Assembly: GCA_963853835.1 (NCBI GenBank)
Contig: OY970833.1
Span: 13,292,474 to 13,356,473 of the forward strand
DNA: 64,000 bases
Origin: Calendula officinalis
Lineage: Eukaryota; Streptophyta; Magnoliopsida; Asterales; Asteraceae
Reading direction: 5' to 3'
A model generated the notes under the pieces. It saw only the letters and a program-made list of their open reading frames with translations, made no database searches and was not told the origin of the DNA. This document shows, piece by piece, positions 1 through 13,636 of the stretch. The number at the start of each line of letters is the position of its first letter. The first letter of the stretch is position 1. A program made the position numbers and the translations under genes.

Positions 1-483
1 ATAATGGTTCAAGGGTCATTGTTATGACTTATGGACTTCTAGTGGTTATAATGGTTCAAGGGCCGTGGTTATGGGTTATGGACACCTATTACTTGTAAAA
101 TGGACATCTATAGGCTATTCGTCATGGCTAGTAGCTATAAGGGTTCAAGGGCCGTCTGTATGAATTATGGACATCTAGTGGTTATAACGGTCCAATGGTC
201 ATGGGTATGTGTTATGGACACCTATTACTTGTAAAAAGGCCATCTATTGGCTATTGGTCATGTCTAGTAGTTATAATGGTTCAAGGGCCATCGGTATGCG
301 TTATGGACATCCAGGGGTTATAATGGTTCAAGGGCCATGGTTATGGGTTATGGATACCTATTACTTGTAAAATGGATATCTATATGCTATTGGTCATGGC
401 TAGTAGTTATAATGGTTCAATAGCCATGGTTATGGGTTATGGACACCTATTACTTTTAAAATTAATATATATAGGCTATCGGT
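1..483 (-). repeat. 136-bp satellite, inverted block
   Basis: This stretch is the same satellite as the following 10 kb but reads in the opposite direction. On the + strand it shows ATGGTTCAAGGGCC and GGACACCTATTACTTG, the reverse complements of the GGCCCTTGAACCAT and CAAGTAATAGGTGTCC seen downstream. About 3.5 monomers are present and the block runs off the left edge. The orientation changes at about 481-490. No gene is seen. Confidence 0.93.
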
Positions 484-3192
484 CATGGCCATTGAACCAT
501 TATAATTACTAGCCATGACCAATATCCTATAAATATCTATTTTACAAGTAATAGGTGTCCATAACCAATAACCATGACATTTGAACCATTATAACAACTA
601 GATGTCCATAACTCATATCGATGGCCCTTGAACCATTATAACTACTAGCCATGACCAATAGCCTATAGATATCCATATTACAAGTAATAGGTGTCCATAA
701 TCTATAACCATGGCTCTTGAACCATTATAACCACTAGATGTCCATAACTCATATTGATGGCCTTTGAACCATTATAACTACTAGCCATGAAAAATAGCCT
801 ATAGATATCCATTTTACAAGTAATAGGTGTCCATAACCCATAACCATGGCCCTTGAACCATTATCAGTACTAGGCATGACCAATAGTGTATATATATCCA
901 TTTTACAAGTAATAGGTGTCCATAACCCATAACCATGGCCCTTAAACATTTATAACCACTAGATGTCCATAACTCATACCGATGACCCTTGAACCATTAT
1001 AACTACTAGCCATGACCAATAGCCTATAGATATCCATTTTACAAGTAATAGGTGTCCATAACCCGTAACCATGGCCCTTGAACCATTATAACCACTAGAT
1101 GTCCATAACTCATACCGATGGGCCTTGAACAGTTATAACGACTAGCCATGACCAATAGCCTATAGATATCCATTTTAAAAGTAATAGGTGTCCATAACCC
1201 AAAACCGTGGCCCTTGAACCATTATAAACAAAAGATGTCCATAACTCGATGGCCCTATAACCATTATAACCACTAGCGGTGTCCAGTAGCGTATAGATAT
1301 CCATTTTACAAGTAATAGGTGTGCATAACCCATAACCATTGCCCTTGAACCAAAATAACCACTAGATGTCCATAACTAATAACGATGGCCCTTGAACCAT
1401 TATCACTACTAAGCATTACCAATAGTATATAGATATCCATTTTACAAGTAATAGGTGTCCATAACCCATAACCATGGCCGTTGAACCATTATAACCACTA
1501 GATGTCCATAACTCATACCGGTGACCCTTGAACCATTATAACTACTAGCCATGACCAATAGCATATAGATATCAATTTTTAAAAGTAATTAGTGTCCGTA
1601 ACCCATAACCATGGCCCTTTAACCATTATCACTACTAGGCATGACCAATAGTATATAAATATCCATTTTACAAGTTATAGGTTTTCATAACCTATAACCA
1701 TGGCCCTTGAACAATTATAACCACTAGATGTCCATAACTCATATCGATGGCCCTTGAACCATTATAACTGCGAGCCATGACCAATAGCCAATAGATATCC
1801 ATCTTACAAGTAGTAGGTGTCCATGGCCCTTGAACCATTATAAACACTAGATGTTCATAACTCATACCGACGGCCCGTGAACCATTTTAACTACTAGCCA
1901 TGACCAATAGCCTATAGATATCCATTTTACAAGTAATAGGTGTCCATAACCCATAACCATGGCTCTTGAACGAATATAACCACTAGATATCCGTAACTCA
2001 TATCGATGGCCCTTGAACCATTATAATTACTAGCCCTGACCAATAGCCTATAGATATCCATTTTACAAGTAGTAGGTGTCCATAACCCATAACCACGGCC
2101 ATTGAACCATTATCACTACTAGGCATGACCAATAGTATACATATATCCATTTTACAAGTAATAGGTGTCCATAACCCATAATCATGGCCCTTGAACAATT
2201 ATAACCTCTAGATGTCCATAAGTCATACCGATGGGCCTTGAACCATTATAACGACTAGCCGTGACCAATAGCCTATAGATATCCATTTTACAAGTAATAG
2301 GTGTCCATAACCCATAACCATGACCCTTGAACCATTATAACCACTAGATGTCCATAACTCATACCGATGACCCTTGAACCATTATAACTACTAGCCACGA
2401 CCAATAGCCTATAGATATCCATTTTACACGTAATAGGTGTCCATAACCCATAACCATGACCCTTGAACCATTATTACCAATAGACATCCATAACTCATAT
2501 CGATGGCCCTTGAACCATTATAATTACTAGCCATGACCAATATCCTATAAATATCCATTTTACAAGTAATTGGTGTCCATAACCAATAACCATGGCCTTT
2601 GAACCATTATAACAACTAGATGTCCATAACTCATATCGATGGCCCTTGAACCATTATAACTACTAGCCATGACCAATAGCCTAGAGATATCCATGTTACA
2701 AGTAATAGGTGTCCATAACCTATAACCATGGCTCTTGAACCATTATAACCACTAGATGTCCATAACTCATATTGATGGCCTTTGAACCATTATAACTACT
2801 AGCCATGACCAATAGCCTATAGATATCCATTTTACAAGTAATAGGTGTCAATAACCCATAATCATGGCCCTTGAACCATTATCACTAATAGGCATGACCA
2901 ATAGTGTATAGATATCCATTTTACAAGTAATAGGTGTCCATAACCCATAACCATGGCCCTTAAACATTTATAACCACTAGATGTCCATAACTCATACCGA
3001 TGACCCTTGAACCATTATAACTACTAGCCATGACCAATAGCCTATAGATATCCATTTTACAAGTAATAGGTGTCCATAACCCGTAACCATGGCCCTTGAA
3101 CCATTATAACCACTAGATGTCCATAACTCATACCGATGGGCCTTGAACCATTATAACGACTAGACATGCCCAATAGCCTATAGATATCCATT

Positions 3193-5210
3193 TTACAAGT
3201 AATAGGTGTCCATAACCCATAACCATGGCCCTTGAACCATTATAACCACTAGATGTCTATAACTAATACCGATGACCCTTGAACCATTATAACTACTAGC
3301 CATGACCAATAGCCTATAGATATCCATTTTAAAAGTAATAGGTGTCCATAACCCATAACCATGGCCCTGAACCATTATAAACAATAGATGTCCATAACTC
3401 GATGGCCCTATAACCATTATAACCAGTAGCGGTGTCCAGTAGCGTATAGATATCCATTTTACAAGTAATCGGTGTGCGTAACCCATAACCATTGCCCTTG
3501 AACCATAATAACCACTAGATGTCCATAACTCATATCGGTGACCCTTGAACCATTATAACTACTAGCCATGACCAATAGCATAAAGATATCCATATTTAAA
3601 AGTAATTGGTGTCCGTAACCCATAACGATGGCCCTTGAACCATTATAACCACTAGATGTCCATAACTAATAACGATGGCCCTTGAACCATTATCACTACT
3701 AAGCATGACCAATAGTATATAGATATCCATTTTACAAGTAATAGGTGTCCATAACCCATAACCATGGCCGTTGAACCATTATAACCACTAGATGTCCATA
3801 ACTCATACCGGTGACCCTTGAACCATTATAATTACTAGCCATGACCAATAGCATATATATATCAATTTTTAAAAGTAATTAGTGTCCGTAACCCATAAAC
3901 ATGGCCCTTTAACCATTATCGCTACTAGGCATGAACAATAGTATATAGATATCCATTTTACAAGTTATAGGTTTTCATAACCTATAACCATGGCCCTTGA
4001 ACAATTATAACCACTAGATGTCCATAAATCATATCGATGGCCCTTGAACCATTATAACTGCGAGCCATGACCAATAGCCAATAGATATCCATTTTACAAG
4101 TAGTAGGTGTCCATGGCCCTTGAACCATTATAAACACTAGATGTTCATAACTCATACCGACGGCCCTTGAACCATTATAACTACTAGCCATGACCAATAG
4201 CCTATAGATATCCATTTTACAAGTTATAGGTGTCCATAACCCTTAACCATGGCTCTTGAACGAATATAACCACTAGATATCCGTAACTCATATCGATGGC
4301 CCTTGAACCATTATAATTACTAGCCCTGACCAATAGCCTATAGATATCCATTTTACAAGTAGTAGGTGTCCATAACCCATAACCATGGCCCTTAAACCAT
4401 TATAACCACTAGACGTCAATAACTCATATCGATGGCCCTTGAACCATTATAACGACTAGCCATGACCGATAGCCTATAGATATCCATTTTACAAGTAATA
4501 GGTGTCCATAACCCATAACCATGGCCATTGAACCATTATCACTACTAGGCATGACCAATAGTATACATATATCCATTTTAAAAGTATTAGGTGTCCATAA
4601 CCCACAATCATGGCCCTTGAACAATTATAACCTCTAGATGTCCATAAGTCATACCGATGGGCCTTGAACCATTATAACGACTAGCCATGACCAATAGCAT
4701 ATAGATATCCATTTTACAAGTAATAGGTGTCCATAACCCATAACCATGACCCTTGAAACATTATAACCACTAGATGTCCATAACTCATACCGATGACCCT
4801 TGAACCATTATAACTACTAGCCACGACCAATAGCCTATAGATATCCATTTTACACGTAATAGGTGTCCATAACCCATAACCATGACCCTTGAACCATTAT
4901 CACTACTAGGCATGACCAATAGTGTATAGATATCCATTTTACAAGTAATAGGTGTCCATAACCCATAACCATGGCCCTTAAACATTTATAACCACTAGAT
5001 GTCCATAACTCATACCGATGACCCTTGAACCATTATAACTACTAGCCATGACCAATAGCCTATAGATATCCATTTTACAAGTAATAGGTGTCCATAACCC
5101 GTAACCATGGCCCTTGAACCATTATAACCACTAGATGTCCATAACTCATACCGATGGGCCTTGAACCATTATAACGACTAGACATGCCCAATAGCCTATA
5201 GATATCCATT
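3193..5210 (+). repeat. Higher-order repeat copy, 2018 bp (first)
   Basis: This 2018-bp block, with arbitrary phase, is repeated almost base for base in 5211-7228. Private variants recur at the same offset: GACATGCCC near 3173 and 5191, CAGTAGCGG near 3424 and 5442, and TGCGAGCC near 4048 and 6066. The similarity extends left to about 2880. It is a multi-monomer unit that mixes 136-bp and 89-bp types, not a single-monomer periodicity. Confidence 0.9.
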
Positions 5211-7228
5211 TTACAAGTAATAGGTGTCCATAACCCATAACCATGGCCCTTGAACCATTATAACCACTAGATGTCTATAACTAATACCGATGACCCTTGA
5301 ACCATTATAACTACTAGCCATGACCAATAGCCTATAGATATCCATTTTTAAAGTAATAGGTGTCCATAACCCATAACCATGGCCCTGAACCATTATAAAC
5401 AATAGATGTCCATAACTCGATGGCCCTATAACCATTATAACCAGTAGCGGTGTCCAGTAGCGTATAGATATCCATTTTACAAGTAATCGGTGTGCGTAAC
5501 CCATAACCATTGCCCTTGAACCATAATAACCACTAGATGTCCATAACTCATATCGGTGACCCTTGAACCATTATAACTACTAGCCATGACCAATAGCATA
5601 AAGATATCCATATTTAAAAGTAATTGGTGTCCGTAACCCATAACGATGGCCCTTGAACCATTATAACCACTAGATGTCCATAACTAATAACGATGGCCCT
5701 TGAACCATTATCACTACTAAGCATGACCAATAGTATATAGATATCCATTTTACAAGTAATAGGTGTCCATAACCCATAACCATGGCCGTTGAACCATTAT
5801 AACCACTAGATGTCCATAACTCATACCGGTGACCCTTGAACCATTATAATTACTAGCCATGACCAATAGCATATATATATCAATTTTTAAAAGTAATTAG
5901 TGTCCGTAACCCATAAACATGGCCCTTTAACCATTATCACTACTAGGCATGAACAATAGTATATAGATATCCATTTTACAAGTTATAGGTTTTCATAACC
6001 TATAACCATGGCCCTTGAACAATTATAACCACTAGATGTCCATAAATCATATCGATGGCCCTTGAACCATTATAACTGCGAGCCATGACCAATAGCCAAT
6101 AGATATCCATTTTACAAGTAGTAGGTGTCCATGGCCCTTGAACCATTATAAACACTAGATGTTCATAACTCATACCGACGGCCCTTGAACCATTATAACT
6201 ACTAGCCATGACCAATAGCCTATAGATATCCATTTTACAAGTTATAGGTGTCCATAACCCATAACCATGGCTCTTGAACGAATATAACCACTAGATATCC
6301 GTAACTCATATCGATGGCCCTTGAACCATTATAATTACTAGCCCTGACCAATAGCCTATAGATATCCATTTTACAAGTAGTAGGTGTCCATAACCCATAA
6401 CCATGGCCCTTAAACCATTATAACCACTAGACGTCAATAACTCATATCGATGGCCCTTGAACCATTATAACGACTAGCCATGACCGATAGCCTATAGATA
6501 TCCATTTTACAAGTAATAGGTGTCCATAACCCATAACCATGGCCATTGAACCATTATCACTACTAGGCATGACCAATAGTATACATATATCCATTTTAAA
6601 AGTAATAGGTGTCCATAACCCACAATCATGGCCCTTGAACAATTATAACCTCTAGATGTCCATAAGTCATACCGATGGGCCTTGAACCATTATAACGACT
6701 AGCCATGACCAATAGCATATAGATATCCATTTTACAAGTAATAGGTGTCCATAACCCATAACCATGACCCTTGAAACATTATAACCACTAGATGTCCATA
6801 ACTCATACCGATGACCCTTGAACCATTATAACTACTAGCCACGACCAATAGCCTATAGATATCCATTTTACACGTAATAGGTGTCCATAACCCATAACCA
6901 TGACCCTTGAACCATTATCACTACTAGGCATGACCAATAGTGTATAGATATCCATTTTACAAGTAATAGGTGTCCATAACCCATAACCATGGCCCTTAAA
7001 CATTTATAACCACTAGATGTCCATAACTCATACCGATGACCCTTGAACCATTATAACTACTAGCCATGACCAATAGCCTATAGATATCCATTTTACAAGT
7101 AATAGGTGTCCATAACCCGTAACCATGGCCCTTGAACCATTATAACCACTAGATGTCCATAACTCATACCGATGGGCCTTGAACCATTATAACGACTAGC
7201 CATGCCCAATAGCCTATAGATATCCATT
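5211..7228 (+). repeat. Higher-order repeat copy, 2018 bp (second)
   Basis: This is the second copy of the block at 3193-5210, with only scattered differences. The 2018-bp offset continues past 7228 to about 7830, where the third copy departs from the pattern. The block from 481 to about 1190 also matches 2499 onward at the same offset, so the unit has been duplicated more than once. Confidence 0.9.
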
Positions 7229-7284
7229 TTACAAGTAATAGGTGTCCATAACCCATAACCATGGCCCTTGAACCATTATAACCA

Positions 7285-8395
7285 CTAGATGTCTATAACT
7301 AATACCGATGACCCTTGAACCATTATAACTACTAGCCATGACCAATAGCCTATAGATATCCATTTTAAAAGTAATAGGTATCCATAACCCATAACCATGG
7401 CCCTTGAACCATTATAAACAATAGATGTCCATAACTCGATGGCCCTATAACCATTATAACCACTAGCGGTGTCCAGTAGCGTATAGATATCCATTTTACA
7501 AGTAATAGGTGTCAACCTATAACCATTGCCCTTGAACCATTATAACCACTAGATGTCCATAACTCATACCGGTGACCCTTGAACCATTATAACTACTAGC
7601 CATGACCAACAGCATAAAGATATCCATTTTTAAAAGTAATTGGTGTTCGTAACCCATAACGATGGCCCTTGAACCATTATAACCACTAGATGTCCATAAC
7701 TAATAACGATGGCCCTTGAACCATTATCACTACTAAGCATGACCAATAGTATATAGATATCCATTTTACAAGTAATAGGTGTCCATAACCCATAACCATG
7801 GCCGTTGAACCATTATAACCACTAGATGTCCATAACTCATACCGATGGGCCTTGAACAGTTATAACGACTAGCCATGACCAATAGCCTATAGATATCCAT
7901 TTTAAATGTAATAGGTGTCCATAACCCATAACCGTGGCCCTTGAACCATTATAAACAATAGATGTCCATAACTCGATGGCCCTATAACCATTATAACCAC
8001 TAGCGGTGTCCAGTAGCGTATAGATATCCATTTTACAAGTAATAGGTGTGCGTAACCCATAACCATTGCCCTTGAACCATAATAACCACTAGATGTCCAT
8101 AACTCATATCGGTGACCCTTGAACCATTATAACTACTAGCCATGACCAATAGCATAAAGATATCCATTTTTAAAAGTAATTGGTGTCCGTAACCCATAAC
8201 GAGGGCCCTTGAACCATTATAACCACTAGATGTCCATAACTAATAATGATGGCCCTTGAACCATTATCACTACTAAGCATGACCAATAGTATATAGATAT
8301 CCATTTTACAAGTAATAGGTGTCCATAACCCATAACCATGGCCGTTGAACCATTATAACCACTAGATGTCCATAACTCATACCGGTGACCCTTGA
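7285..8395 (+). repeat. Local duplication of about 538 bp inside a higher-order unit
   Basis: The third higher-order copy is about 538 bp longer than its neighbours, roughly four monomers. A four-monomer stretch occurs twice in succession: the GGCCCTATAACCATTATAACC variant lies at 7441 and again at 7978. After about 8395 the pattern of the previous copy resumes with its offset raised from 2018 to 2556. Confidence 0.8.
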
Positions 8396-9362
8396 ACCAT
8401 TATAACTACTAGCCATGACCAATAGCATATAGATATCAATTTTTAAAAGTTATTAGTGTCCGTAACCCATAACCATGGCCCTTGAACCATTATCACTACT
8501 AGGCATGACCAATAGTATATAGATATCCATTTTACAAGTTATAGGTTTTCATAACCTATAACCATGGCCCTTGAACAATTATAACCACTAGATGTCCATA
8601 ACTCATATCGATGGCCCTTGAACCATTATAACTGCGAGCCATGACCAATAGCCAATAGATATCCATTTTACAAGTAGTAGGTGTCCATGGCCCTTGAACC
8701 ATTATAAACACTAGATGTTCATAACTCATACCGACGGCCCTTGAACCATTATAACTACTAGCCATGACCAATAGCCTATAGATATCCATTTTACAAGTAA
8801 TAGGTGTCCATAACCCATAACCATGGCTCTTGAACGAATATAACCACTAGATATCCGTAACTCATATCGATGGCCCTTGAACCATTATAATTACTAGCCC
8901 TGACCAATAGCCTATAGATATCCATTTTACAAGTAGTAGGTGTCCATAACCCATAACCACGGCCCATAAACCATTATAACCACTAGACGTCAATAACTCA
9001 TATCGATGGCCCTTGAACCATTATAACGACTAGCCATGACCGATAGCCTATAGATATCCATTTTACAAGTAATAGGTGTCCATAACCCATAACCATGGCC
9101 ATTGAACCATTATCACTACTAGGCATGACCAATAGTATACAGATATCCATTTTACAAGTAATAGGTGTCCATAACCCATAATCATGGCCCTTGAACAATT
9201 ATAACCTCTAGATGTCCACAAGTCATACCGATGGGCCTTGAACCATTATAACGACTAGACATGACCAATAGCCTATAGATATCCATTTTACAAGTAATAG
9301 GTGTCCATAACCCATAACCATGACCCTTGAACCATTATAACCACTAGATGTCCATATCTCAT

Positions 9363-10060
9363 ACCGCTGGCCCTTGAACGATTATACCTACAAGCCATGA
9401 CCAATAGCCTATAGATATCCATTTTACAAGTAATAGGTGTCCATAACCCATAATCATGGCCCTTGAACCATTATAACCACTAGATGTCCATAACTCATAC
9501 CGGTGATCCTTGAACCATTATAACTACTAGCCATGACCAATAGCCTATAGATATCCATTTTACAAGTAATAGGTGTCCATAACGCATAACCATGGATCTT
9601 GAACCATTATAACCACTAGATGTCCATAACTCATATTGATGGCCTATGAACCATTATAACTACTAGCCATGACCAATAGCCTATAGATATCCATTTTACA
9701 AGTAATAGGTGTCCATAACCCATAACCATGACCCTTGAACCATTATAACCACTAGATGTCCATAACTCATACCGGTGATCCTTGAACCATTATAACTACT
9801 AGCCATGACCAATAGCCTATAGATATCCATTTTACAAGTAATAGGTGTCCATAACGCATAACCATGGATCTTGAACCATTATAACCACTAGATGTCCATA
9901 ACTCATATTGATGGCCTATGATCCATTATAACTACTAGCCATGACCAATAGCCTATAGATATCCATTTTACAAGTAATAGGTGTCCATAACCCATAACCA
10001 TGGCTCTTGAACCATTTTAACCACTAGATGTCCATAACTCATAGCGATGGCCCTTGAACC
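9363..10060 (+). repeat. Dimeric satellite sub-array, 272-bp period
   Basis: Here the variation repeats every two monomers. The marker ACCGGTGATCC lies at 9499 and 9771, and the GCATAACCATGGATC variant recurs with it. The sub-array lies outside the 2018-bp blocks and shows a separate, recent local amplification. Confidence 0.8.
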
Positions 10061-10679
10061 ATTATAACTACTAGATGTCCATAACGCATACCGATGGCCC
10101 TTGAACCATTATAACTACTAGCCATGACCAATAGCCAATAGATGGCCGTTTTACAAGTAATAGGTGTCCATAACACATACCCATGACCATTGAACCATTA
10201 TAACAACTAGATGTCCATAACCCATACAGACGGCCCTTGAACCATTATAGCTACTAGCCATGACCAATAGCCTATAGATGTCCATTTTACAAGTAATAGG
10301 TGTCCATATCCCATAACCATGGCCCTTGAACCATTATAACAACTAGAAGTCCATAAGTCATACCGATGACCCTTGAACCTTTATAACTACTAGCCATGAC
10401 CAATAGCCTATAGATATCCATTTTACAAGTAATAGGTATCCATAACCCATAAACATGGCCCTTGAACCATTATAACCACTAGAAGTCCATAGGTCATACT
10501 GATGCCTTGAACCATTATAACTACTAGCCATGACCAACAACCTGACCATTGAAACATTATAACCACTAGATGTCCATAACTCATATCGATGACCCTTGAA
10601 CCATTATAACTACTAGACATGACCAATAGCCTATAAATATCCATTTTACAAGTAATAGGTGTCCATAACCCATAACCAT

Positions 10680-13636
10680 CAGGGTAAAATCATGCATAAA
10701 CCGTTTAAATTTTCTAACTTTTGGCTAATAAAAAGGATTTTATTCCTTTAGTCAAAAAGTTTTGGAAAAAAGATATTAATGGGTTTGAGCTTTTTAAGGT
10801 TGTTTCTAACCTTAAAAGTCTGAAAACACCTTTGAGAGCCTAAATGGTTAATCAAGGGAATCTTCACCAAAAAGTTGTTAAGTTAAGGGAGGAGTTGAAA
10901 GCTAGTCAATCTGCTATGGTGGACATGCCCCATGATTCGGCTTTAAGGGATAAAGAGGTTGAATGTCTTAAGGCCTATAATGAAGCTATGGTAGATGAAG
11001 AATTATTTTTAAAACAAAAAGCAAAAGTGGAATGGTTAAAGAGGGTGACCATAATTCTAAATACTTTCAGAAGGCTATAAAAGGTAGAATGTGTAAAAGC
11101 AGAATTGAGATGATCAAAGATTTGCAGGGCAATGTTTTTTATGGTAATGATGTCCCTGCTCAGTTTGTGTCTCATTTTGAGAAAGTTTTGGGTTCTTCAA
11201 GTAATACTGTGCAGATTTCTGATCCTGAGGGCCTTTTCTGCAGAAAGTTAACTGATTATAGTTCTTCTCACATGATTAGGGAGGTTACTATGGATGAGGT
11301 TAAGGTGGCTTTGTTTGATATTGGGGATGATAAATCTCCTGGTCCTGATGGCTTTACTTCCAAATTTTTTAAAGCATCTTGGTCTATTATTGGAGAGGAT
11401 ATCTTTAAATCTGTTAAGCAGTTTTTTGATTCTGGGAAACTTTTAAGAGAAGTGAATGCTACTTCTATAGCTCTTGTGCCTAAGATTAATGCTCCTATTT
11501 CTGTTTCTGACAATAGACCCATTGCTTGTTGCAATGTGGTTTATAAGTGTATTAGCAAAGTCATTACAAACAGAATTAGGGGAGTTCTTGATGACTTAGT
11601 TGATGAGAACCAGAGTGCTTTCATTCCGGGTAGGCAGATAAGTGATAACATTTTATGATCTCAGGAATTATTGAAGGACTATCACTTAGATAGGGGCCCA
11701 CCAAAATGTGCTTTCAAGGTTGATATCCAAAAAGCTTATGATTCTGTGGAATGGAGTTTTTTAAGAAGTATTCTGGGTTTTTTTGGTTTTCATCCTTGGA
11801 TGATCCATTTAATAATGGAATGTATATCCACTACTTCCTATATGATTAATATTAGTGGAGATTATAAAGGTTTTTTTGCTGGAAAAAGAGGATTAAGGCA
11901 GGGTGATCCAATGTCACCCTATCTATTCATTTTGGTGATGGAAGTCCTTAATCTTCTTCTTAAAAGACAGATTGCAGCCAATAGTAATTTTAAATTTCAT
12001 TGGAAATGTAATGAGCTCAAAATTACCCATCTCTGTTTTGCAGATGATCTATTACTTTTCTGTAATGGGGATAGTAATTCGGTTTCTGTTATTAAAAGAA
12101 CTCTTGATGAATTCATTTCTGTTTCTGGTCTCATTCCTAGTATTGATAAGAGCACTGTTTTTTTGGGAAATGTTAAACCTAATACTAGGAATTCGATCTC
12201 TGGTATTTTGCCTTTTAAGAGTGGTACTCTTCCGGTTAGATATTTGGGAGTTCCTCTAATTTCTACTAGGCTGCATATTAAAGACTGTAATATTCTTGTT
12301 GATAAGGTGAAAAAGAGGCTTCTTGATTGGAAAAATAAGTCTTTATCTTTTACTGGCAGGTTACTTCTTATACAGTCTGTTCTTAGCTCTATGCAGATTT
12401 TTTGGGCCTCTATGTTCCTTCTTCCTAAGTCAGTCTCTCAGGATATTGAAAGGCTTCTTAGAGGCTTTTTATGGTGCCATGGTGATTTGAGAAGAGGAAA
12501 GGCTAAGGTTAAATGGGAGGATTTATGTGTTCCTAAGTGTCATGGAGGTTTGGGTTTGAAGTTGCTTCATTCCTGGAATGAAACTTTAATGTCTAAGCAC
12601 ATTTGGAACATTGTGAAAAAAAAGGATTCTATATGGGTGAAGTGGCTAAATGAGACTAGGTTGAAGAATAGGAACTTTTGGTCTCTGCCTTCTCCTAAGA
12701 ATGTTAGTTGGAGCTGGAGATGTATTTTAAACTGTAGAAAGAAAATGAGAAGGAATTTTATTTACAGAATTGGTGATGGTAAATCTATTTCTACTTGGTT
12801 TGATAATTGGCACCCTATGGGTCCTTTATGTGAATTTATTTCACATAGAGATTTATATGAAGCCAGGCTTGCTACCAATCTCTCTGTTTTTGATATTATT
12901 CATGAGGGTAATTGGAAAATCCCAGATTATTGGATTACTAAATTCCCTATTTTATTTGGTATTAATCCTCCTAATATCATAAATGCTGGCCAAGATAGAG
13001 TGTTGTGGAAAACAGTTAATGATAGGGGTGTCCCTTACACTGTTTCTGATGCCTGGAAAGTCCTTAGGGAAAATGGTGAAAATGTTTTTTTGGTCCAAAT
13101 GGGTGTGGTTTAGCCAGAATATCCCAAGACATGCTTTTATCCGTTGGCTTGTTTTTTTGGAAAAATTGAAAACCCAAGACGAATTTATGATAGATGACAG
13201 GAATGATGATTTAAGGTGCATTTTCTGCAATTTGCAAACTGATACCCATGACCACCTATTTTTTGAATGTAATTACCCTGCTACAGTGTGGGACATCATG
13301 AAAGATATGTGTAGAATGGATCATTTGCCTAATAAGTGGTCTTATTTGGTTATGAATCTAGAAAGATTTCCTGTTAATAAGTCTATTTGGAGTATTATCC
13401 AAAGGCTTGTTTTAGCTGCTACAGTTTATTTCATTTGGCAGGAAAGAAATCTAAGAATGTTTCATAACAAACATAGATCTGTGGAGGATATTTGCAAAAT
13501 CATTAAAAAGAATGTTAGGTTGAGGCTGATGAGGTTAAATATGAGATTATCCAATCAAGTAAAACAGGCTGCTGAAATTTGGGACTTGGGGTGTGTTCAG
13601 AGTAATAAAGCTACTGGTATTACTGCTTTTACATGA
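10680..13636 (+). pseudogene. LINE-1 ORF2 remnant: reverse transcriptase and zf-RVT
   Basis: This encodes the reverse transcriptase that would prime on nicked chromosomal DNA. Visible parts in order are the linker after the endonuclease (about 10700-11080), the RT fingers with KSPGPDGF (about 11334), ENQSAFIPGRQISDNIL (to 11655), KAYDSVEW, GLRQGDPMSPYLF and the catalytic FADDLLLF (about 12037). The thumb follows with DWKNKSLSFTGRLL, and then a zf-RVT region with C-x2-C-x8-H-x4-C near 13219. Lesions are a stop near 10840, a one-base loss near 11042, an in-frame TGA at 11656-11658 replacing a Leu codon kept in the second LINE, and a frameshift in a T run near 13085. It is therefore inactive. 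Confidence 0.92.

Larger units (their letters stand above)
484..10679 (+). repeat. 136-bp tandem satellite array with higher-order structure
   Basis: The array is made of a monomer of 136 bp. For example, successive GGTGT boundaries fall at 919 and 1055. Landmarks in order are CCATAACCCATAACCATGG, CCCTTGAACCATTATAACC, ACTAGATGTCCATAACTC, a second CCTTGAACCATTATAAC, CTAGCCATGACCAATAGCC and CCATTTTACAAGTAATAGG. The two CCTTGAACC boxes lie 47 bp apart. Units of 89 bp, such as 831-919, lack exactly one such interval. Reading frames on the minus strand recur with the repeat and are by-products, since 136 is not a multiple of three. I do not recognise the family name. A pericentromeric or subtelomeric location is inference only. 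Confidence 0.96.

Noticed and set aside
749..10644. Many minus-strand frames of 60-99 codons with recurring MDIYRLLVMASSYNGSR-like products
   Set aside because: They follow the satellite monomer. The 136-bp unit is not a multiple of three, so frames drift and end within two or three monomers. Similar frames appear in the other satellite blocks. No domain, start context or conservation beyond the DNA repeat.
1..10679. CRISPR-like array of regular repeats
   Set aside because: Repeats are contiguous 136-bp monomers with no unique spacers, in a eukaryotic setting.
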